Positions 36,101 to 48,100 of a stretch of DNA of 64,000 bases are shown here, piece by piece. The notes under the pieces were generated by a model. That model saw only the letters and a list, made by a program, of their open reading frames with translations, was not told the origin of the DNA and did no database searches. A program made the position numbers and the translations under genes. Source of the stretch: Echinometra lucunter (lineage: Eukaryota; Echinodermata; Echinoidea; Camarodonta; Echinometridae); assembly GCA_029962745.1 (NCBI GenBank), contig CM057162.1, positions 22,618,291 through 22,682,290 of the forward strand. Direction: 5' to 3'. Every line of letters starts with the position of its first letter. Position 1 is the first letter of the stretch.

Positions 36101-39100
36101 AGGAAATATCAATCAAATCTAGTCCAAGTGCCATTTATAATGAAAGAATTTTTTGTGTTTAATGCTGGGTTCCCACTGCTGATGCGATCAACTGATTGTC
36201 CCGATCTCTCAAAACCTACCTGTAGTCTGCAGAAACAGACATTATGTTCATGCTTGAATACAATAATTCCTTGAAGCCCTGAATGAGCCTTGTCATGGCA
36301 AGTCACTTGCAGTTCATATTATTTGACTTTACAAGAGACTTGCCATGGGTACGCTCATTAAAGGCTTCGTGGAATTAATGTGTTCAGATGTCTAAATTAC
36401 GTCTGTTTTTGCAGACTAGATTTTGAGAGATTGGGACAATCGAGTTGATCGGGTTGACAGTGGGAACATAGCATAAAGGAGTGTATTATCTATGATTATT
36501 TGCTTGGTTTGATTTCAGGAGAATCCGCTAGAGCCTGGTCTACGAGTGCTTCCCTTCTTTTATGCTCTGGTCCTTGTGATCAACTGTATCTCCATCTTTA
36601 TTGATGGACCCGAGAGTAAGTCAGTTGTTCTAGAGATGCCGAGATGCCAACCCTCCCGATTTCATCGGGAGGCTCCTGAAAATTCACCCCAACTCCCTCC
36701 CTTACGATCACCATCCTTATCCTCCCGAAATTAGGATATTCTCACACCGATCAAATTGAATGAGAAGTACATGTATCGTCTGCTAACTTTAGCATGTAGC
36801 AACTGCATAATGTTCGCTGCTACCGAATTCTGCGTACATGTAAAAGGCAGACAAATGAGGAGCAGCGAAAGATTGGTGCATGCATTTATTGCGATATGCC
36901 GAACGGGAATCCACTGAGCACCAGCCCGGTGGGCCCGGCTGGCTTCGCAATGCGTGTGCGCTCGCGGCTGCTGCAGTTGTCGAGTCGCGCGGTGGAACAT
37001 CGATGGATGATTTCGGTGTAAGTGATGCGTTGATATTGACACAGAATGGAGGAAAATCAACAAAAGAAGACCAAGAAATGGTCTTAGAAGTATTAGACCG
37101 AATACAATCTCCAGCACGTATTCGGAAGTCTGAAAGAGGAATTTATCATGCATATTGCACAATTTGCAGCGTGGACATTTCAGTTGAGCACGGAGGTCGT
37201 GATGATGTTGGGCAGCACGTAGGGAGTAAACGGCATACGGACATTGCGAAGAAGAGATCTTCGAGCACTAACTTGTTAGTACCCTGTTGACTTATTTCAC
37301 CAAGCAAGGGACGAGCGAGGAGGAAGACACTCGCGCTGAGCTTTTCTTTACTGGATTTATAGTGGAGCATAACCTGCCAATAGCTGTCGCAGACCGCATG
37401 CTGGCCCTCTGTTTAGGAAGATAATTCCTCCTTGTTATTATTGTACAGGTACTTTTCTTCCATTGTCCCTTCAATTTTTGTTCGCATATTTAAAGGCATT
37501 GGCTAACTTTGTGAGTAGCTGATTTAAAAAATTTTCAAACTAAGATGAAACATGTGTATGAGTACTTGTACTTGTACTCAAAAACCCTGAAACCAACCAT
37601 AATTTGGAATGAAAAAGTGGAAGTTAGACACAAACGGCGATTTTATCATCCTTCGCCTCACGAGACAATCACTAAGAGGACCACTTTGCTTAAATTTGAA
37701 AATGCTGTTATGTGCCTCCCGCTGCATGATTCGCCAATACACTTAGTTACGTAAGGTGAGTCATACGCGCATGTGCAACCGACCCTCATATTTTTTTCAA
37801 ACATTGGTTCACATTTTTTATATTTAAAAATACTTCCTGTTGATATTATACTTTGAAACTTTCAGACTGGTATTTTTACACCATAACCCTTATGTTTATC
37901 CCATTTTCCAAGTAACAAAACAAGATTTTTAAAAAATCATAGCAATGTTAACCAATGCCTTTAATATTTTTCTGTAATTTTCATGTTAAAAAAGTAGGAA
38001 CTGTTTTTTTTTTTAACATATAAAATGCTCCAAAATAAAGCTCAGATTACACCAGAGAGCATCTAGAATCCCAGAGCTTCCAGGGGCCTAAGGCGGGCCC
38101 TGGACCCCGGCCGCAAAGTGTCGAGCGCTCTGCTACGCGCACATAATTTGGTGTCAGTTGCAAATCCTCCCTAATTCTGGTTTCCAAAAGTTGGCATCTC
38201 TGGAGATGCTCTTTCTTTCAATGAATGAATGAAATTTTATTCATTCTTGAAAACAGTTGAACAGTCAAACACATTCAGAACATGATGAAATATAAATTTC
38301 AAGAAAAGGAGAGACAAAAAGAAGCCTTAAGGCTTGAAAGTTGGAAGTCCTACATGTACATGTAAATATAATGTTTATGCATAAAACATGAAATACAAAG
38401 GGAATTTAAGGGAAAAAAGATCCCATAATTGCAAGATATGAAACAACGGTAAAGAACTCAGCATGATTACTGTTTAGCAAGATTTAGTTTTAAATTTTTC
38501 TTAAATGTGTACATCGATTTGCTTGTAACTGCTACTGTTTAGATTGTTCCAGATGCTTGGCCCCATACGTTTAAAGAAGCGGAGTAATAAATTATTTGAT
38601 GCTGAAGCATAATGGAATTTATTTTTCAGTTCTGTGTAAAATCTTGGGGCCTAAACCCCAGGGTTGGCGATTTTTTTGATTTTTTTAAAAAAATAAAAAA
38701 AATCGGATTTTTTTTATTTAAATCAGATTTTTTGGATTTAAATCGGATTTTTTTGATTTTTTTGATTTTTTAAAAGTTCATTCGAAAAAAAGTTTAATTA
38801 CCAAAGACCTCACCCTACAATGACATCAATTTTAATGTTATCATACATTTCACTCCTAATATTTTTCTTAACCATAATGATTTGTAATTAAATCTAGTCA
38901 AAATGGGCAAATAAAAATCAATTTGAGGAATCATGTATATGAACTTAATTCTATCATACATACATGTAGGGCTATGAAGGAAACTTCCATAAGGAATTCC
39001 CAGTGAGTAGAGAATATTCCCCTCTGTGAATTTCCACTCAGTATTAAAAAAAATCCCACAGGAAAATCTCCAGACACTCCTCAGTGAAAATTGTATCTAA

Positions 39101-42100
39101 ATGTGCACTCAACAGCTTTGTGACAGTTTTACAAATTGGTATTAAAGCTCATCCATTGCTACATATAGAGAGATGCAAAACTGTCAGTGTTGGAGACCAA
39201 TATAAGAGACAGCTTAGTCAAAGGGTGACTACACTACATTATGTTACTGTGATTTTTACATTAATCTACCATTCTTATTCACATGTTCTCTAAAAATCTG
39301 TTTGATACATGAAGTAGGAACCCCCCCCCCCCAAAAAAAAAAAAAAAAAAACCCAAAAAACTTTTGACCCTATACAACTGTAAGTTTGACTTAAAGGATA
39401 AAACCAGCAAAACTGCTGATATTACAACATATGTATTACAAAAAGAGGTATTATATTTTAAATCAGACACAACTTACAACTGTAATTGATTGTAACTTAC
39501 ATGTAAGTACCTACATCTTAAGATTTAAATGTAGTTTTAAAAGTTTATTTTGAGTTTTGCAAATTGTTTTTATAGATCCTCTTTCCATTGCTACATGTAC
39601 ATGCAAATACAAAACTTCCATAGCACTGAACATAAAATGAGCTAGTGACTTAAAAGGTATATGAGAAAGCTTTTTTCAACAGTCAAATTGTGACTGTACT
39701 AAATTATGTTAATTGTATGATAAATGTAACAAGAAGAAATAAGCAATCGGAATCTGTCGATTAGATGATTTTTTTCAAATTTCACATGATAGAAGTATAA
39801 CTGTGAAGGATCAAAACTGGAAAACTGCCAACAAACCTTTTGTCATTGACTTTTACAAATCATATTTTTTACACTACTGCTCTCAGAAAAGTCTTGGATT
39901 GTGTGACAAATGATAAGAAATAAATAAGAAACTTGTTTCACTATTAACAGCTGACAAAGAATGTACAATTTCAGAAGAAAAACTTGACATTTACAAAAAA
40001 TGGAGTAACTGTTGACGACACACATCTATAATTTTTAAGGAATCAGCTGATTTTATTGACTTGATTTTAATTTGTTTTAAGTAGATAGGAAAGATTTGTT
40101 GATTTTTTGTTGATATAAAGTTAATTCAAAGTTTTTCAATTGATATAAAGTTAATTCAAAGTTTTTCAGTTGATATGAAGAATTAAAACTGCCTTGAACA
40201 AACAATTTGTCAATGATTTGTACATGTTTCAATGGAAGTGATTTAAATCAATGATTTTTTTTTAAAAAATCATGGTGATTTAAATCAACGTGATTTAAAT
40301 CCGCCAACCCTGCTAAACCCTATATTTGTATGTCTCAGACAAGACATTTATGTATCACTAATGTGCTACTCCATGGCATGACCTTGCCAGGTGCCCATGA
40401 TACATGTACATGGGCCCCCAAAATGTAGGTCTGGAACATTCACACCCCCCCCCCCCCCATTAAAAAATTCTTAACACATGGCTCAATACAAAACAGAGCC
40501 CAAAATTTCGATTCACACTCCCCTACACCTAAAAGGTTAGTATGTGTGCCATGCCTATTCACATGCCCTGACCTCTCAAATGTTAACTAGATTTATTGCT
40601 TGTCATCTAACTAGGTTTAATGCTTGTCATCAATGTTATATATTTGTTGCATCTTTTCCTTATATGTACATGTATGTTACCCTATAATTACCGTATCTCA
40701 ATTAGAACACATAGTGTGGACTTATTGTACTCTATTTATTTGTTAATAAAAGGTGATTTTTTTATGGCTCTTGGTGTGAAAGAGAAATTGAGAATAAAAC
40801 TTGTGCAAATAGTTTGTTTAATATTCTTATCATAATTCTGTGCTATTATTAAAATGTTTGTATACTTTATAGTGCTATATCTTCATGTGATACCCGTGTG
40901 GGGAGTGCTGATTCTTAGCTTTGGAGTTGGAATTGTCGCAGGCCTCATTGTCTTTTTGATCTTCGTTCCCAGGTGGAGAAAAGAGTTTCAAGGTAAATTA
41001 CAAACAAATGTAAAGTTTATTCATTCCATCTGTGCTGTGGGTGGCAAAGCCAGCCTGAACAATATCTCTTTGACCATGCATGCGGTGCGTGTCCAAGGTT
41101 TTCCACTGAAACCGATGGGAGGTTACCTCGCTATAAAGATGATTCTCATATTATGTCATTAATCAATCAGAACTCACTTTTTAACATCTGACAATTCTTT
41201 TAGTTCAGCACACGGTCAAAATCTTTCAGATATAAATCAAAAGGGTCAGCATAAAGTTTATATTAGCACTGCTTTGTTATCTACTGTCTTTGCTGTGGGT
41301 GCTAGATCACTCCAAGAATTTTAGTTGCAAATATGTTGTGTTTGGATAAAAAATTGCCGTTTTCATTATAGAACAGAAAAATTTGTCATTGTGAGGTATA
41401 TCTCTAGTAGATAGAACTGTGCATGCAAATATCCCACTTACAGTGAATCTGAACGGTGAATTGCCACTTGGTCTGCTCCCACTTTGTCTAATGCACATTT
41501 GGTCTCGACCTACATGGTCTAATCCTATTCCGTCTTTAACCAGTTCGTCTAGTACCCATTTCGTCTAATTGCCACTTAGCCCATTTACCGTTTCGTCTAA
41601 TTGCCGGTTAGGTTATGCCCATTTCGTCTAATACCACTTAGTCTAACACCACTTAGTCTATCTGATTAGACGAACTGGTAATAGACCAAATAGAAGAAAT
41701 GGGGAAAACTAAGTAGACGAATTGGTAATTAGACACTATGAACATGATGGACAAAGAAAGCGGACAAAATAAACAACCCCTCATTCTACCGTTCACAATG
41801 ATTCTCGTATTCAAAAGAACATCCCTTCACTGCTATTATCTAAAATATGTGGAACAGGTGTAATATGCATATTCACCTGGAACTACATGATTAAACATAA
41901 TAGCTGTGAAGGGATGTTCTTTTGACTACCCGAACCATTGTGAAGGGCAGAATGAGAGGTTGTTTATTTTGTCCACTTTCTTTGTCGGTCATGTTCATAG
42001 TGAGACCATGTGATTATTAGACAAAATGACATTTAGCCCAAGTGGGTATTAGACCATGTGATAATTGGACCAAGCGGCAATTAGACAAACTTGATAGTAG

Positions 42101-45100
42101 ACCAAATAGATTTAACCATGGTGGCGTTAGATGATCTGGGAATTAGACCAAATGGTAGTAAACCAAGAGGCTATAAACCATCTGCAATTGTTGAACATGT
42201 TTTTATGTTGGCCTTCCTAATCACTTTACATCTACCCTAGGTAAATAGTGGCATTCATGTACTTCTCGTAAACATACATGTGCATTGTGCATGATTTGTT
42301 CTCTATCAAGATAATTAAATATACATCTATTTTGATATGCAACTGCAATCTATGTATGCATTGACATTAATCAAACACAGTTGTGAGGCGCTTGGAGGTG
42401 AGGTATACATGTAGCACTATTTTCCGAGGGGTTCAGCCCCAATGAAATTGATGTGTATGCCAGTCACCAGAGATCCAGAATTTTACTGGTTCCTAGTAAA
42501 GAGTGCATTCCCTCATCAATTCATATGCAGGCACACCTACTTTAGTGACCACCTGTATAGAAAGACCGCCTGTCTTTAAAGACCACAATTTCCCTTCAGT
42601 AGTTTTCCCCATTGAAATGTGCATCAAAGGAACCTGTCCATAAAGACCACTTGATCATAAAGACCGCTTTTCTCGTCTCCCTTGGGTGGTCTTTATGTAT
42701 ACAGGTTTCACTGTACATGGAACTTTATATCGAGTCCCATTTCATGATTTTTCCTGAGTCACATGCACTACATGTATATTGTACTCCCTGTGGAGAGAGC
42801 TGCAGGTTGCACTGGTCTGTGACTCTACAGTAGCCATATTAGGATAGGTCTACCTGCAGCTACGCACCGTGATGTCATTGATGTCCGCTGCCGTACATGT
42901 GCAGCCATACCCTATTTGCTTGTCATAGGTGTAACTGGGACCAATCCCTGCACAGGAATTTTTGATGTGGGATGTGGGGTATAATATTCCTTATTTGTGA
43001 AGATCATGCTATATCTTGATAATTGCATTGATTCTTATAAAAATTCTTTGTTTTCTATTCAGTTTTATCAGAGAAATCTGATTACCCAGAGGACTTAGAG
43101 GAGGTCAAAATGGATGAAGATGTTAAATGTAAGTTATCTTGACAAAGTATCCCTTTGTTTTCTGTGTTTTCCTGTTCAGGGTCAAGAATTAGAAGTGGTG
43201 ACATAGAGAAAATTCTGTTTATTATTAACTTACTTGAGAATAATTTGCAAAGATTTGTTTGAAGTTCAAGTTGCGGAGATATAGGAGTTTGTAAACAATC
43301 CACGGTTTTGTAATGAAGTTACGTACACGTAGGCATCGCAGTGTTTACATCATAATCATAACCTTCACGAGGTCTACACTGTAGCCCCAACTCCCAAGGA
43401 TCATGCACTGACCCACCTTTACTTCTACTTTACTTACTTTACTTTTAGATAATTAAAAAGACCATGTGCCTTGCATGCTCTCACTAATACTGATGCATGT
43501 TCTACTAAAATCATTAATGTACCAATTACAGTTCAGGATGAGAATATGAGTCAGCACTTGACATGGAAAGACTTTTTAGACTATGCAAACACTAAAGAAT
43601 TTTCGAGAATTGTAACTAGATAAGACTTCAAACGTAGTCGGCTTTTGGATGATTGTATCAATATTTGTTTATAGGCACTTAACATAGTTCCAAAGAGCAA
43701 ATCTTTTTGTTTACGCATGATGCTCTATATAATGAGGTGTCATATATTTGATAAATCAGCTTGATTGTAAATGAAATTTCTTGTCTTGTGATGCAAGAAT
43801 TTTATTATTACTATTTTTAATGCATCAGTAGTGCTCACCCCCCCTCCCCCCAAAGAAGAAAGTTGTGGGGGGGGGGGGGTTCCCATTACACTTCTGTTGA
43901 GTCTTTTGAAGAAACATCATTTATATCAGTGACTTTGATGCACAAGATTTCTGATCCTTAATATGGTTCTTTATTGTGTGCTGCTACTTGTTTGTGACTC
44001 TATTTTGGCATTCATTCCCAGGTGACCAGGTGTGGTATTAATTTTGATACTTGAGCTACAACTTTAAGTGTTCTATTCAGTTCTTGGCTTAAGCAAACTA
44101 CATGGCCAACTTTTGATATTCAATTGAATCTTTTGGCCAAGTATTTTCGCCTAAGTCTAAGCTTGCAAATCTTCCTCATTATCTACATTTTTACCGGGGA
44201 TGCTACACTTTGCATTGCCCTTGTTTTTATTATTTTGTTATTTATTTGTGATTTTTCTCTTGTTAGTACAAATGTCTGATGAAGGGGTAATGTTCAGATT
44301 GTTGATTATTTTGTAATTTATCTGTGCTTTTTTCCTTGTTAGTACAAATGTCTGATGAAGGGGTTATGTTCAGATTGTTGATTATTTTGTAATTTGTGAT
44401 TTTTCTCTTGTTAGTACAAATGTCTGGTGAAGGGGTAATGTTCAGATTGTTGATTATTTTGTAATTTATCTGTGCTTTTTCTCTCATAATTAGTGCCTCT
44501 GTCTGATGAAGGAGTAGATGTTCAGATTGTTGATTATTTTGTAATTTATCTGTGCTTTTTCTCCTGTTAGTACAAATGTCTGATGAAGAGGTAATATTCA
44601 GATTGTTAATTATTTTGTAATTTATCTGTGCTTTTTCCTCTCATAATTAGTGCCTCTGTCTGATGAAGGAGTAGATGTGAAGGTTGTAGATGATAAAATG
44701 AAGGAAGAGAATGGAGTAGTGATTCCTATGGAGCAGGATAGTATGATCAGTTCAGGTGGGCTTTATTCTCGGTTACAGTTCGTTATTCCGAAGGTTCATT
44801 AACCCGAAAACGAAATAAGGTTCGTTATTCCGAAGGTTCGTTGGTCCGAAAATGAAATACGGGTTGTTCATTCGTTAGTTATTTTTGGATTTATGAATCT
44901 TATTTCATTTTCGGACTAATAACCTTCGGACTAACGAACCTTCGTAATAACGCCACAAATGTTCGGATTAACGTACCCTTTTTCATTTTCGGACCAATGA
45001 ACATCCAGGTATATGCAATTTGAGTGTTTCGGAAAAACGAACTTTCGAAATAACTAACCTTCGGAATAACGAACATCACCCTTATTCTCGTGTCTCATTT

Positions 45101-48100
45101 TCTGTGCAATCAATTTACAGACTGAAGTGGTTGTTAGTTTATTTTATATATGATATGAATTGTGAGCTTGTATATTATTTTTATTCCTAGTTTTTCTTCC
45201 CCGTGCGAAGAATATCATAGTTTGTGGTCACATGATGGAATACCTTAGAAATGCATTCTTATATTATTATTATTATTATTATTATTATTGATTTACCATC
45301 ACCTGTGCCTGGGAGGGGAAAAGCGAATTGAATCACTGTAACCCTGAGGTCTCTCCTCCCGATATCACTGATATCATAAGAAATAGATTACAACATTAAA
45401 CCAAATTCTCATTTAAAGGTTGTGCCATGTGCTTTTTATTATCACTTTTAAAAACTAATTTGATTATTTTAACCTGTTGAATACTATGCCTAAGATGCAT
45501 CGGGCGAGGGTCTATGGAAAATTCATGTTTTACTATAATCAAATCGTGCTCAGTGGGCTAATAGTAGTCATTTTGATGACTTCAGGAGATACACTTTTAT
45601 TCCATTGATAAATAACATCAAGACAGTTTATTTCAACATGTGACTGGATGGTCATTACTTTACTTTACTCCCTATTCTTCTTCTCGTGAATGGTGCGTTC
45701 AGGTCCATCATCCGTGAACAGCTCTCCTGATGGCAAACACTGCCCTCCCTCTGGGAAGCTGAACACTGCCAAGTGGAGACGATTGCTGAGTAGAGATTCC
45801 TCTATTAAGGAGGAAGAAAGTAAGAAAGAGTCCGAGGCTTGGAAAAGTATCAAGGATCATCCGGTGGTTGCTAAGCTCTGCACTCCTCTTCAGATCTTAT
45901 CAGCAGTCTTTGCATCGTTTGCTCATGGAGGCAATGATGTGAGGTAAACAATTAAACTCATAGCAAAGATGCCAAGTGTTCCTTTTTTAGTTTTTTTAAT
46001 ACTGTTCTTTTTTAGAATTGAAATACTGCAAGTTTCATGGAAAATACCTTTTCCCCAAATTGTATTGCTACACATGTCTGTTGCAGAAAAGGAGAAAATA
46101 CCGTTTTTCCACCCCAAATAGTCTTTTTCATCCTTCAAAATACTACAGTGCTCTTTACAAGGTTGGCATCCCTGTCATAGCAGAACAGAGTTTACTTAAG
46201 AGCTGAATTAATCAGCTTTCCATCCTTAAATTGGCAACAATATTTCACGTTTTCCACTTCAGCATGGTTTGAATATTCCACACAATACAGAAATGACAAA
46301 AGTTTCATATTTTTGCTATAAAAATATAAAAATTGTCCTAAATACTCCTTACATACTTACACAATGGTATTTAGTGTAATATGTGTAAAGGTGATGGATG
46401 AATTTTCAGTTTTAGTGAAAAAAATACGAATTTCCTGAATTTTTTGAATAGATTATTATGGAGAATAGTGTGTGTATGACATCATCAACTCATTTGTTGA
46501 ATATTCATATTGACTGTTCAAGAACTGTTTTGCGAAGAAAATTTTTGAAATTTTGAAAATTCATATCTTCCTTATTTTGAATCCGATTTTTCATCAAATT
46601 TTCACTGTTTTGTTTGGAATTTTTAAATTCTTTTTATTGAAATGAACTTCATCTTGCTGTGGACTTGGCCTGAAAAGGAGACACTGTGCTTCCATGAGTT
46701 GACCCATTTATGACTGCTATTTCTCACTCCCATAGACTTTATACAGGAACCATTAAGTTCCATTTGATAGCAGGCCAAATCATTAAAGCAGTGATAATGT
46801 AAAGCTATTATCTTCAGTACTTATCAGTTATCTTCGTTTCTTTTTCATATGGATGCAGTGGTGTTATCTTATAATCAAATGATTAAAGCTATGATAAGAC
46901 ATTTATCCTTACAAACTTATCAGCTCACTGTATGTTTGTTGAAGCAATGCTGTTGAATAACAGTGAAATCAGGAAGATGACATCTTTTGTCTGATAAAAC
47001 AAAGTATTTGTCCACAATGACCATCTTTAGAATATGTAATTTTCTATATATTACTGAAATAATGCACAATTGAATGAGGTATGCAATTGGTAATTTTCAA
47101 AGCTGAAGATTGTGTTTTTTCAGTTTGTCATTAAAATTTGATTTTTTTTTCCAGCAATGCCATTGGTCCGTTGGTGGCTCTATGGGCTATTTACACCAAT
47201 GGTAACGTAGAACAGAAGTCTGGTACACCTATCTGGATCCTGGTCTATGGGGGAGCAGGGATTACGGTTGGTCTATGGTTGCTAGGACGCAGGGTCATTG
47301 AGACTGTAGGAAGCAACCTTACACCTATAACTCCATCAAGGTATGATAAACAGAGTGAATCTTGACCCCTTTAAAACCTTGTAAAACCACCAACAATCTT
47401 CACTATTTGTTGGCCTTGGATAAAAAAGCCTTGACACTCCCCTGTTTGTTGTATTGGGTAATACAACAATCTGGATAAAAAAGCCATGACACTCCCCTGT
47501 TTGTTGTATTGGGTAATACAACAATCTGGATAAAAAAGCCTTGACACTCCCCTGTTTGTTGTATTGGGTAATACAACAATCTGGATGAAAGTGACCCCCC
47601 CCCCCCCCCCTGCCAAGAGAAAATGCCTGTCTTGTTTCTTCCAAAGAATAGTTCAGACCTTTTTATCCTTTTCTTTGATCCAAGATAAATTGAAAAATGT
47701 AGAAGGTCTGCATCATTCCTTTTAGCCTGTGAAGCATGTTAGAAGATGAAATCTAGGTACATGAATGAGTATAGGTAATGGGATACTTAAGTAAATAAGT
47801 AAATTATTATTTTTCTTTAAATTTTTTTTTAAAAGAATATCAACTAATAAGAGACGACAAGGCATCAACTTGCTTTGAAACAGATTTGAACTCCATGCAG
47901 GCTCTCTTGAGATTAGATGTCAAGTTGTGATCTGTTTTTATCCTTCCATCATAGCCTGTTTAATAACCAATGTATTACTTCATTCCTTTTTATCTTTCTT
48001 ACAGTGGGTTCAGTATAGAGTTAGGAGCAGCAGCTACTGTACTGCTAGCATCTAATGTAGGTATACCAATCAGTACAACACATTGTAAGGTAGGATCGGT

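Larger units (their letters stand above)
36639..38202 (+). mobile_element. DNA transposon with 6-bp duplication and zinc-finger remnant, copy B
   Basis: Counterpart of 13153-14242, with perfect GAGATG duplications (36633-36638, 38203-38208). It is longer because a 467-bp TTAA-flanked MITE (37494-37960) sits inside it. The left terminus reads CCGAGATGCCAAC. Confidence 0.8.
21635..44650 (+). repeat. Duplicated SLC20 locus, copy B (continues into the full gene)
   Basis: Partner of the segment at 593-19426. Homology starts at the phrase CATTCCACAGCC. Copy B then carries extra elements at 29939-32245, 35157-35564, 37494-37960, 38659-40312 and 41734-42002. It lacks about 365 bp of the 5' minisatellite (copy A about 1193-1550) and the Helentron-like element of copy A (18131-19059). 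All shared splice sites are intact in both copies. Confidence 0.9.

Noticed and set aside
44225..44650. CRISPR-like array
   Set aside because: Units are contiguous tandem copies without unique spacers, in a eukaryotic intron.
47336..47644. Repetitive minus-strand protein
   Set aside because: Translation of the 55-bp tandem repeat and a C run in an intron.
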